A DNA stretch of 64,000 nucleotides, from NCBI GenBank assembly GCA_020632795.1, contig JACKEV010000018.1, forward strand, positions 124,001 to 188,000. The letters are read 5' to 3'. The stretch is from Alphaproteobacteria bacterium (GTDB taxonomy: Bacteria > Myxococcota_A > UBA796 > CAJQPC01). The notes below the pieces were generated by a model. That model worked only from the letters and a program-made list of their open reading frames with translations. It did not search any database and had not been told where the DNA came from. The number at the start of each line of letters is the position of its first letter. Positions within the stretch are counted from its first letter, which is position 1. Below are positions 17,606 to 24,308 of the stretch, in pieces. A program made the position numbers and the translations under genes.

Positions 17606-18157
17606 ATGCTTCGCTCCATCGCCACCCCTCTGTCCCTCACCGCTACGGTCCTGCTCGCCGCGGCCTGCGCTGCGAAGCAGCCCGCCCCCGAGCCCGCCGC
17701 CGTCGAGGTCACCACCTGGAAGGTCGACCCGGTCGAGCTGGAGGCCGTCACGGTCATCCCGGTGTACGTCCAGCAGATCGAGGACAACTTCCGCCGGGTC
17801 TGGTTCGAGTTCGACAGCGCCGAGCTGACCCCGGAGAGCCACGCCCGCCTGCAGGAGAACGTGCGCCTGCTCGACGAGCACCCCGACGTGCACATCCGCG
17901 TCCAGGGCCACGCCGATGAGCGCGGCACCACCGACTACAACCTCGCGCTGGGCCAGCGCCGGGCCGAGGCCATCCGCGACGCGCTGGTCGCCGAGGGCAT
18001 CTCCCCCGTGCGGATCGACACGATCAGCTACGGCGAGGAGCGCCCGCTGGTGGACCGCTCCACCCCGAGCGCCTGGTCCCGGAACCGCCGCGCGGAGTTC
18101 GTGATCACCTGGGGCGACGACGAGGCGATCGACGGGAGCACTGAGGTCGTGCGCTGA
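17606..18157 (+). CDS. OmpA-domain lipoprotein, Pal-like
   Basis: 183 aa with AAAGGAG eight bases before the ATG. The signal peptide ends LLAAAC (lipobox). After a Pro/Ala linker the OmpA/Pal peptidoglycan-binding domain covers residues ~60-175: VWFEFDSAELTPESHARLQENVRLLDEHP, VRVQGHADERGTTDYNLALGQRRAEAIRDAL, and YGEERPLVDRSTPSAWSRNRRAEFVI. The HADERGT and NRRAEF motifs, which bind diaminopimelate in this family, are intact. It should tether the outer membrane to peptidoglycan. No tol genes are adjacent, so it may be an extra Pal-type protein and not the Tol-Pal member. Confidence 0.88.
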   Translation: MLRSIATPLSLTATVLLAAACAAKQPAPEPAAVEVTTWKVDPVELEAVTVIPVYVQQIEDNFRRVWFEFDSAELTPESHARLQENVRLLDEHPDVHIRVQGHADERGTTDYNLALGQRRAEAIRDALVAEGISPVRIDTISYGEERPLVDRSTPSAWSRNRRAEFVITWGDDEAIDGSTEVVR

Positions 18158-18203
18158 CCCGCGCCCACCTCACGTCCCCGTTCAACCCACGCCAAGGAAC
18201 GCC

Positions 18204-18368
18204 ATGTTGCGATACACCATCAGCTTCCTGATCATCGCCATCCTCTCGGCCGTGCTGGGCTTCTCCGGCATCGCCGCGACCTCCGCCTGGATCGCCAAGG
18301 TCCTGTTCTTCATCTCCCTGGCCCTCTTCCTGGCGAGCCTGCTCCCGCTGCCGTCCCGGCTGACCTGA
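18204..18368 (+). CDS. DUF1328 small membrane protein (YtjA-like)
   Basis: 54 aa with AAGGAA five bases upstream of the ATG. The sequence starts MLRYTISFLIIAILSAVLGF, continues SGIAATSAWIAKVLFFISLALFLASLL and ends PLPSRLT. This matches DUF1328/YtjA: two short hydrophobic helices with a Gly-Ala hinge. It is an inner-membrane peptide of unknown role, often stress-induced in other bacteria. It lies 46 bases after the Pal-like gene and 48 before the next small lipoprotein. Confidence 0.85.
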   Translation: MLRYTISFLIIAILSAVLGFSGIAATSAWIAKVLFFISLALFLASLLPLPSRLT

Positions 18369-18416
18369 CGCACCGCCGAGCCGCGCAATCCCCGAAACCC
18401 CAACCCAAGGAGTCCC

Positions 18417-18710
18417 ATGACCCGCGCCCTCTTCGCCCTCACCGCCCTCATCCCCGTCCTCGTCGCCTGTGAGGACAGCGAGATCGCCATCCAGGCGTCC
18501 TGCCACAACTACTGCGATCAGCGCTCCGACTGTGACGGAGACGTGGACTACGACAGCTGCGTCAGCGAGTGTGAGGCCGACATCAACGACTGCCAGGCCG
18601 ACGAGGTCAGCGCCACGCTGGACGACATGGACGCGTGCGCCGACAAGGCCTGCGATGAGATGGGCGCCTGTGAGATCGGCGCCGAGCTGCAGTGCCACTT
18701 CGGCATCTGA
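18417..18710 (+). CDS. Small Cys-rich lipoprotein
   Basis: 97 aa with AAGGAG upstream of the ATG. The signal is MTRALFALTALIPVLVAC (lipobox LVAC). The mature part holds eight further cysteines in a spaced pattern (SCHNYC, SDC, SCVSEC, NDC, ACADKAC, GAC, LQC) and is strongly acidic. Such CxxxC/CxxxxxC small lipoproteins are common in myxobacteria and are probably disulfide-bonded. No function is assigned. Confidence 0.75.
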   Translation: MTRALFALTALIPVLVACEDSEIAIQASCHNYCDQRSDCDGDVDYDSCVSECEADINDCQADEVSATLDDMDACADKACDEMGACEIGAELQCHFGI

Positions 18711-18727
18711 CCCCCGCGAACAACCCA

Positions 18728-18765
18728 AGCGCCCGCCGACGGCTCCTCGGAGCCCGGCGGGCGCT
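18728..18765 (+). terminator. Long bulged stem-loop, likely transcript end
   Basis: The outer arms AGCGCCCGCCG (18728-18738) and CGGCGGGCGCT (18755-18765) are perfect. An inner GGCTCC/GGAGCC stem follows an AC bulge and closes a two-base loop. That is 17 base pairs in total, 17 bases after the stop of the small lipoprotein. There is no T-run. Confidence 0.55.
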
Positions 18766-18797
18766 GCTACTCTGTGGACTCGATGGAGGACCCTGCC

Positions 18798-19706
18798 ATG
18801 CACGTGCTCCTGATGGTCCTGTTGAACGGAGGCTGCGTCCCTTCGCCCTACACCGTCACCATCGACCGCACCATCGAACAGGTGGCCCTGAGCCCCGCGC
18901 CCACCGGCCCGATGGCGGTCGGGCCGGCGCACCTGCAGGGCCAGAAGGTCATCTCGGGGGGATTCTGGCGCGGCGCCGCCAACGACCTCGACCAGGGCCT
19001 CGACTCGGGGGCGCCCGGCATGGTGCTGACCCCCGGCGGCGCCTGGGGCGCAGGGGCGTGGGCGCCCCTCGACGGGTGGACCCTGGGCGCCTTCGGACAG
19101 GTGGCCTTGGGCAGCCGCCAGGTCCTGCTCGCCCGTGACCTCGACCCGGCGTTGATCCCGCCCGATCGCCTGCCGGGCTTCGGGCTCCACACCCGCTACC
19201 GCTTCGCCCGGGACCGGGAGGGCCCCTCCTTCGGCGTGCTGGGGCAGCTCTCGGGCCACCTGGTGGTGATGTCCCGGCAGGTGACCGAGGAGGAGTGGGT
19301 CGCGCGCGAGGACGGGGTCGAGCACACCGAGCCGGTCACCCGCGTCGAGACGTCCGAGCTGCTGCTCCCGCGGGGCGGGGCGGGCGTGTTCCTGGACCGC
19401 CGCAGCGACGCGGGGGGCGTCCAGGCGTCGGCCATGATCCAGACGGCGAACGTCTTCTTCGGGCGCCTGGAGAGCGACTTCCAGTGCAGCTATGAGGGCG
19501 GGGAGCCCACCGAGGACTGCGTGGGCGTGGAGCGCGCCAGCGAGGTGCGCGCCTGGCGGCCGCAGCCCCTGCTGACCTTCGCGGTGGACGCGGATCTGGT
19601 GCTGGAGCCTCTGGTCCTGGGCGCGGGCGTCTGGGCCCACGCCGGCACGGGCGTGCCGAGGGGGAGCCCGGTGGGGATCCGGGCGACCATGGGGGTGCTG
19701 TTCTGA
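18798..19706 (+). CDS. Putative lipoprotein / outer-membrane-associated protein
   Basis: 302 aa. Earlier in-frame starts at 18774 and 18783 exist, but GGAGGA lies nine bases before the ATG at 18798, and this start gives the compact signal MHVLLMVLLNGGC (lipobox NGGC, weak). The body alternates short strands and Gly turns (GAWGAGAWAPLDGWTLGAFGQVALGSR, LHTRYRFARDREGPSFGVLGQLSGHLVVM, AGVFLDRRSDAGGVQASAMIQTANVFFG), suggesting a beta-barrel or beta-sandwich. It ends in an aromatic residue (GVLF), as outer-membrane barrel proteins often do. No family is recognised. Confidence 0.65.
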   Translation: MHVLLMVLLNGGCVPSPYTVTIDRTIEQVALSPAPTGPMAVGPAHLQGQKVISGGFWRGAANDLDQGLDSGAPGMVLTPGGAWGAGAWAPLDGWTLGAFGQVALGSRQVLLARDLDPALIPPDRLPGFGLHTRYRFARDREGPSFGVLGQLSGHLVVMSRQVTEEEWVAREDGVEHTEPVTRVETSELLLPRGGAGVFLDRRSDAGGVQASAMIQTANVFFGRLESDFQCSYEGGEPTEDCVGVERASEVRAWRPQPLLTFAVDADLVLEPLVLGAGVWAHAGTGVPRGSPVGIRATMGVLF

Positions 19707-19713
19707 GCTGCGC

Positions 19714-20250
19714 TCAGCACCCGCAGGGGTCGTTCCGGCGCACGTCCACCACCTGCCCGCCCTCCCAGCGCACCGCGCAGCAGGCCTCCAGCAGGGCCAG
19801 CAGCCTGCGCCGCCCCCGCTGCACCCGGGTCCGCGCGCCGGACGCTGACATGCCCAGGCGCTCGGCGACCTCCTTCTGGCTGAGGCCCTCCAGCTCGGAC
19901 AGGCGCACGGCCTCCCGGTAGGGCTCGGGCAGGGCCTCGACGAAGGTGGGCAGCCAGCTCGCGACCATCGCCTCCAGGGCGGGCTCCGGGGCGTCGACCG
20001 CCAGCGGGGGGGCGTCCTCGGGGGACACCGAGGGGCGCTGCCGGCGGTGGTGGTCCACCCGGACGCTGCGGGCGACGCGCCACACCCAGGGGACCAGCCG
20101 CTCGGGATCGCGCACCGCGGACGCGCTCCGGTGGATCCGCAGGAAGGTCTCCTGTACGAGGTCGTCGGCGGTGGCCCCGTCGGCGACGTGCCGGGCGAAG
20201 TAGCGCCGCAGCTCGCCGCCGAGGGTCTGGTAGAGGTCCTGGGTCGTCAC
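19714..20250 (-). CDS. ECF-type RNA polymerase sigma factor, SigZ-like
   Basis: 178 aa from a GTG that overlaps the TGA of the upstream gene. Region 2 is LRRYFARHVADGATADDLVQETFLRIHRSASAVRDPERLVPWVWRVARSVRVDHHRR. Region 4 is LPEPYREAVRLSELEGLSQKEVAERLGMSASGARTRVQRGRRRLLALLEACC. The tail VRWEGGQVVDVRRNDPCGC carries the Cys-rich end seen in SigZ-type factors, plausibly sensing metal or metalloid. No anti-sigma gene is next to it. Its overlap with arsI suggests that the pair responds to a thiophilic toxicant; that link is inference. Confidence 0.8.
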   Translation of the reverse strand: MTTQDLYQTLGGELRRYFARHVADGATADDLVQETFLRIHRSASAVRDPERLVPWVWRVARSVRVDHHRRQRPSVSPEDAPPLAVDAPEPALEAMVASWLPTFVEALPEPYREAVRLSELEGLSQKEVAERLGMSASGARTRVQRGRRRLLALLEACCAVRWEGGQVVDVRRNDPCGC

Positions 20251-20660
20251 GCGCAGCAGCTCGTCCTGGGGGCAGGGGCCTGTTCGGGCTGGTCGTCCAG
20301 GATGGCATAGACCTCCCAGGCGTGCCCGTCGGGATCGGTGAGCCAGAGCTTCTTCTGGCGGGCGTGGCAGCAGACGACGTCGTCCTCGGTGTCCGGCATC
20401 AGCCCGGCGGACCGCAGCCGGGACTCGGCGCCCGTGAGCAGCGCGGGGTCATCCAGGCGGATGCCCATGTGGTCGACGCGCCCGACCTCGCCCTGGGCGG
20501 GCAGGGCCATCAGGGTGAGCACGATGGGGACCTCCGGCGGGGCGAAGCGGGCGTAGCCGTCGCGGCGCTTGTCGGGGGCGGCGCCGAACAGCGCGGTGTA
20601 GAAGGTCTCGGAGGCGGGCAGGTCGCTGGCGCGCAGCGAGAGGTGGACTCGAGCGGACAT
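20247..20660 (-). CDS. arsI: ArsI/CadI-family VOC dioxygenase (C-As lyase type)
   Basis: 137 aa with AAGGAG seven bases upstream. The fold is a vicinal-oxygen-chelate domain: VHLSLRASDLPASETFYTALFGAAPDKRRDGYARF, VDHMGIRLDD, LWLTDPDGHAWEVY. Likely metal ligands are H6, H64 and E116. The vicinal pair C97-C98 (DVVCCHAR) is the trivalent-organoarsenical site of ArsI, and a further CC lies at the C-terminus. ArsI cleaves the C-As bond of methylarsenite and CadI relatives respond to cadmium. The substrate here is inferred. It is translationally coupled to the SigZ-like gene. Confidence 0.8.
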   Translation of the reverse strand: MSARVHLSLRASDLPASETFYTALFGAAPDKRRDGYARFAPPEVPIVLTLMALPAQGEVGRVDHMGIRLDDPALLTGAESRLRSAGLMPDTEDDVVCCHARQKKLWLTDPDGHAWEVYAILDDQPEQAPAPRTSCCA

Positions 20661-20789
20661 GGGGGGCTCCTTTCTGCAGGTTCACCCCTTCAGACGCGCG
20701 AGGCGCGGGGGTGACGCAGGTCTCCGCATCACAGAGGGTCGCGCTGGGGCCATGTACACTCCTGCCCCGCAGATTCAGGAGGACAGATC

Positions 20790-22079
20790 ATGACCGACAC
20801 CCCGCTGCCCTTCACCCCGGAGTCCGAGGACCGCCCCGCCCGCTGGTTGGTGGTCGTCGCCGCGAAGCACCAGGAGGACTGGGGATACGAGCCCTACTCG
20901 GTAAACGCCGTCGCCCGCCTGGGCGAGCAGCGGGCCCGCGCGCTGGAGCGGGTCGTCGTGCTGCACACCGACGACGCTGTCGGCGCGCAGGCGCTGCAGC
21001 GCACCCGGGAGGGGCTCGACCGGCTGGGCTGGCTGGGGGAGGGGGTGGTGGCGCCGCGGGCCTTCTCTGCGGGCATCATCAACGACCCCCCGCAGCTCTT
21101 CCGGCTCTTCTCGAACATCTACGTCGACGCCGAGGAGGCCGACGTCTCCGAGGACGAGGTCGTGCTGGACTTCACCGGGGGCACGAAGTCCTCGGCGGTG
21201 GCGATGGCGCTGGCGGCGGCGATGCCGGGGAGGCGCATCCAGTACCTGGAGCCCGAGCAGAGGGGAGAGAGCGGCTACCCGGCGAAGGGCACGGCGTTCA
21301 TGGCCCGCGAGATCCGGCGGCTGCAGATGGATCGCCAGGAGGGCCTGAACCTGCGGTTCGCCACCGCGCTCGACCCCTGGGACCAGGCGCTGATGCACGT
21401 TCTGGTGGGCGAGCTGCGCAAGGCGCGCGTGGGATCGAACGCCCGGGTCGTCGAGCTGCGAGAGCTGGAGCGCGGCGGCACCCTGGTCCGGGTGCGCGCT
21501 GACGACCCCGAGGATCTGGAGGCCCTCGCCGACGCCTTCTGGGTCGTGGACGAGGGTGCTGCACAAAAGCTTCAGGCGCTGGAGACCACAGCGCTCACGC
21601 AGGTCCAGCCCCAGTTGGCCGACCGCGTGGGGTGGGTGTTGGTCCGGTTGGAGGAGCAGGAGCTGCTGGGGCGGCGGGGTGGGGCGCTGCAGCGGGAGCT
21701 TGTCCGGAACCGTAAGATGACCCCGACCGCAGCGCTCGCCCATCTGTTGAGGTGGCTGTTCGGATCGGCTTCACAACTTCGCGTATGGGTCGGTCATTTC
21801 AGTATGGAGATTCTGGACTACCTTCCGGCCCCAACAGTCTCTATCGTGGAGTTCTCGTTCGACGCAGCGGACCATCTGGGGAGGGGCGGGTACGTAGACC
21901 AGGATTTCTTTCAGATTCTGCTGGAGAAGTTTCCGCGTAGGAGCAGGGTGATCGTTCAGGTGGCGAGCATATGGGGGATCGTTCCCGCAATGCCGTTGGA
22001 GAGCGCAAAGAGAGAGCTCCTGGGCCAACCAGGGGTCGAGTTTCGAGACTATGGCTGGAATGGCGACGGAGAGCCTTGA
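20790..22079 (+). CDS. CARF-domain sensor with unrecognised C-terminal domain (type III CRISPR ancillary)
   Basis: 429 aa with AGGAGG eight bases before the ATG. Residues ~17-155 form a Rossmann-like CARF fold: RWLVVVAAK, RVVVLHTDDAVGAQAL and the ligand loop VVLDFTGGTKSSAVAMALAAAM (D127, TGGTK 129-133), as in Can1/Can2/Card1 and Csm6-type sensors of cyclic oligoadenylate. Residues ~275-320 look helical and basic (LVRLEEQELLGRRGGALQRELVRNRK). Residues ~325-425 alternate strands and helices (LRVWVGHFSMEIL, TVSIVEFSFDAADHL, RVIVQVASIWGIVP). I see no HEPN RxxxxH and no PD-D/ExK nuclease motif. The base composition becomes markedly AT-richer from about 21740. It is probably a cOA-activated effector for the Cas10 downstream; its activity is unknown. 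Confidence 0.7.
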   Translation: MTDTPLPFTPESEDRPARWLVVVAAKHQEDWGYEPYSVNAVARLGEQRARALERVVVLHTDDAVGAQALQRTREGLDRLGWLGEGVVAPRAFSAGIINDPPQLFRLFSNIYVDAEEADVSEDEVVLDFTGGTKSSAVAMALAAAMPGRRIQYLEPEQRGESGYPAKGTAFMAREIRRLQMDRQEGLNLRFATALDPWDQALMHVLVGELRKARVGSNARVVELRELERGGTLVRVRADDPEDLEALADAFWVVDEGAAQKLQALETTALTQVQPQLADRVGWVLVRLEEQELLGRRGGALQRELVRNRKMTPTAALAHLLRWLFGSASQLRVWVGHFSMEILDYLPAPTVSIVEFSFDAADHLGRGGYVDQDFFQILLEKFPRRSRVIVQVASIWGIVPAMPLESAKRELLGQPGVEFRDYGWNGDGEP

Positions 22080-22148
22080 CCTGATAGGGTTGATGGAGTA
22101 CAAACTAATTGGGCAATACAGCTCAATATTAAATTGGATATCAAGCAT

Positions 22149-22397
22149 ATGAATAAAATACGAAAAGGCAAGTGCTCATACGAATCAGCTCGTACCCCAA
22201 AAACTACGTCGCTTGATGTCGAAGGTCAGCTCAAGGTTGCCAAGGCGTGTGAACGTTTGTACCGCCAACAGGCAGCTGTATATCGAGAAAAGGTGTCAAT
22301 GAGCCGTTGGCAGTGTGGATATCTGCTCTTGCAGACGGTCTATTTGGTCATGGCTTACCGACTTGTCTTGACGATAGGCCATTCCCTGATCTCGTAG
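22149..22397 (+). CDS. Doubtful small membrane protein
   Basis: 82 aa from an ATG with no convincing Shine-Dalgarno. The N-terminal ~55 residues are basic and probably helical (NKIRKGKCSYESARTPKTT...VAKACERLYRQQAAVYREK). The C-terminus WQCGYLLLQTVYLVMAYRL is one plausible membrane helix. Codon use is AT-rich like the surrounding pocket. Its position between a CARF gene and cas10 makes a small membrane effector conceivable, but chance is at least as likely. Confidence 0.25.
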   Translation: MNKIRKGKCSYESARTPKTTSLDVEGQLKVAKACERLYRQQAAVYREKVSMSRWQCGYLLLQTVYLVMAYRLVLTIGHSLIS

Positions 22398-22546
22398 AGT
22401 TCGGTCTACCGATTGCATGTATCGTGGCTTCCAGACTTGGGGCCACGGTACATGCCTTCTGCCCGTAACAGAGGGCATTGAAGCGACGTATTCTTTGGGT
22501 ACGTGCTGAGTCCGTATGAGTACTTCTGGTACAGACGGATCGGCAT

Positions 22547-22582
22547 GGGAGGGTCGGCATCGCCGACCCTCCCTTATTTTTC
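22547..22582 (+). terminator. Perfect rho-independent terminator
   Basis: A 12-base stem GGGAGGGTCGGC (22547-22558) pairs with GCCGACCCTCCC (22562-22573) around an ATC loop, followed by TTATTTTT. This is a textbook plus-strand intrinsic terminator, rare in this GC-rich window. It lies 467 bases beyond the CARF stop and 119 before the cas10 start. It could end the CARF transcript or a non-coding RNA from the AT-rich pocket. Confidence 0.85.
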
Positions 22583-22700
22583 CATTCCCTTTCTACGTGG
22601 GCACACCAAGGTGCTTCCGTCGCCGGAAATCTGGCCTTCCTCATCACAACGCCCCCCCCTCACGCCATTCCCCTCCGAACACGCCTCCCCGGAGCCCTCC

Positions 22701-24308
22701 ATGCCCGACACCCCTACGCCACCCGGGCCGGTCGACGCGCTCGGCCGGCTGCTCATTGAGGTCGGCGTCTCCCGCCAGGCCGCCCCGCTCATCCTGGACG
22801 GTGAGTCCCTGGACGGCCCCGGCGTCCACGACCGCACCCTCGCCCTCGTGGCCACCGACCCTCTGGGCATCCAGGAGCTGATCCAGGCCTCGCGCCGGCC
22901 TCTGACCACCCTGGGGGCCTCCACCACCCTGACCGACTGGGACCGCGCGCTGCGGCACGAATCCACCAGGTTTGTCGACCTCGGAGACCTCCCCCAGCGT
23001 ACGCCCTGGGTCCCTCTGTACGCGGGCGGCGGGCAGGGGCTGCTGCTCACCCGCGCCCAGGACGCCGATGCCCTGGTTCAGTCCTTGAAGGAGCAGTTCA
23101 CCGAGAAGGTTCACGGCACCCTGGGTGCGGCCTGGCTGAAGGTGTCGCCCCAGGAGCTGGCCCAGGGGCCCAAAGAGAAGGGATTCGGTGCCCTGCTGCG
23201 GGCGGTCGGGGTCGCCCTGGGGAGGGAGCGCGACGGGTACGGCCCGCCGGTGAAGGTCTGGAACGGCCCCCGCTGCGACGAGTGCGGGGTGCGCCCGGTC
23301 GCAGAAGGCAAGGTCTGCAAGCCCTGCCACGGCTTCGCGAAGATCGGGCAGGAGGTGCGGGGGGAGTGGGGCATCGACCCGGAGCACGCCAGCATCTCCG
23401 ACCTCGCCGAGAGCCACGTCGCGGTGCTTGCCCTCGACGGCACCCGGGTGGGCAAGCACCTCCGGGGGCAGGAGACCCTGCGCGACTACATCCACGCCAG
23501 CCACGCCTTGCTGGAGGCCTTCTCTTCAGACACGGTCCGCCGCGCCCTCCACATCGGCCCGGACGGCCTGCGCGCCCTGCCCGTGATGCTCGGCGGTGAT
23601 GACGTTCAACTCGTCTTCGACGCCCGGAACAGCGAGGGCGCCCCCGCCCTCGCCCTCCAGCTCATCAACGCCATCGAACGCGAGTTGGACACGCACCGCC
23701 TGCCCATCGGGGTCGGCGCCGGGCTGGTCATCAGCCGGCACCTGGGCTTCCAGGAGGCCGTGGGGCTCGCCCGCCAGCTCGTGGTGACCGCGAAGGCCGC
23801 CGCACGCCAGGCCGATCAGCGCTCCGGCTTCGACTTCGAGGTCGTTCACGGTGGCGCGGTGCTCTCCGAGTCGGTGGCCCGGCTGCGGCAGGACCGCGTC
23901 GGCACGCTGGCGCTGACGGTGGGGGGATCTCTACGAACGCGCACCTTCCGCCACGGCCTGCGGCCGCTCACGCTCGACGAGGCCGAGGCGCTGGTGGCGC
24001 TGGCCCGCTCCCTGCACCTCCGCGAGCTGCATCAGCTCCGTCACATCGCCGCCGACCTCCAGGAGGACCCTCTGGTGGGGTTGATCACGGCGAGCGACCT
24101 CACCGGCCGGGCCCGGACGCGCGGCGAGCGGCCCCTGCTGGAGCGCCTGCGCGCGCCGGAACCGCCCTGGGCGCCCCGCGAGGTGCCGCCCGACGGCTGG
24201 CTGTTGCGGGAGCGAGAGGAGCGCGCCCTGGACAAGGTCTCGACGGTGTGGGCCACCGCCCTGCCCGAGCTGATCACCCTCGCGGACTGGACGGGAGGTG
24301 CCGCATGA
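22701..24308 (+). CDS. cas10: Cas10-like type III CRISPR large subunit, HD domain absent, GGDD intact
   Basis: 535 aa. The start at 22701 has GGAG seven bases upstream; longer frames run into the terminator. The zinc ribbon C192-x2-C195...C206-x2-C209 is followed by palm-1 VAVLALDGTRVGKHLRG (~241-256) with metal ligand D246. Palm-2 has VMLGGDDVQLVFD, GGDD at 298-301, and then a RLPIGVGAGLVI strand. The intact GGDD predicts cyclic oligoadenylate synthesis. The N-terminal ~185 residues show no HD nuclease motif, so single-strand DNase activity is not expected. It is shorter than classical Csm1 or Cmr2 (700-900 aa). The stop overlaps the next start (ATGA). Confidence 0.85.
   Translation: MPDTPTPPGPVDALGRLLIEVGVSRQAAPLILDGESLDGPGVHDRTLALVATDPLGIQELIQASRRPLTTLGASTTLTDWDRALRHESTRFVDLGDLPQRTPWVPLYAGGGQGLLLTRAQDADALVQSLKEQFTEKVHGTLGAAWLKVSPQELAQGPKEKGFGALLRAVGVALGRERDGYGPPVKVWNGPRCDECGVRPVAEGKVCKPCHGFAKIGQEVRGEWGIDPEHASISDLAESHVAVLALDGTRVGKHLRGQETLRDYIHASHALLEAFSSDTVRRALHIGPDGLRALPVMLGGDDVQLVFDARNSEGAPALALQLINAIERELDTHRLPIGVGAGLVISRHLGFQEAVGLARQLVVTAKAAARQADQRSGFDFEVVHGGAVLSESVARLRQDRVGTLALTVGGSLRTRTFRHGLRPLTLDEAEALVALARSLHLRELHQLRHIAADLQEDPLVGLITASDLTGRARTRGERPLLERLRAPEPPWAPREVPPDGWLLREREERALDKVSTVWATALPELITLADWTGGAA

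Larger units (their letters stand above)
22080..22700. other. AT-rich intergenic region between CARF gene and cas10
   Basis: 620 bases with no confident gene. It is far more AT-rich than its surroundings up to about 22500, suggesting foreign origin. It holds one doubtful small frame (22149-22397) and a perfect intrinsic terminator at 22547-22582. The last ~120 bases before cas10 are C-rich and contain no obvious promoter. I looked for CRISPR repeats here and found none. Confidence 0.6.

Noticed and set aside
22296..22647. Minus-strand small frames in the AT-rich pocket
   Set aside because: They have no ribosome site, and one runs straight through the perfect terminator; no domain or signal peptide is visible.
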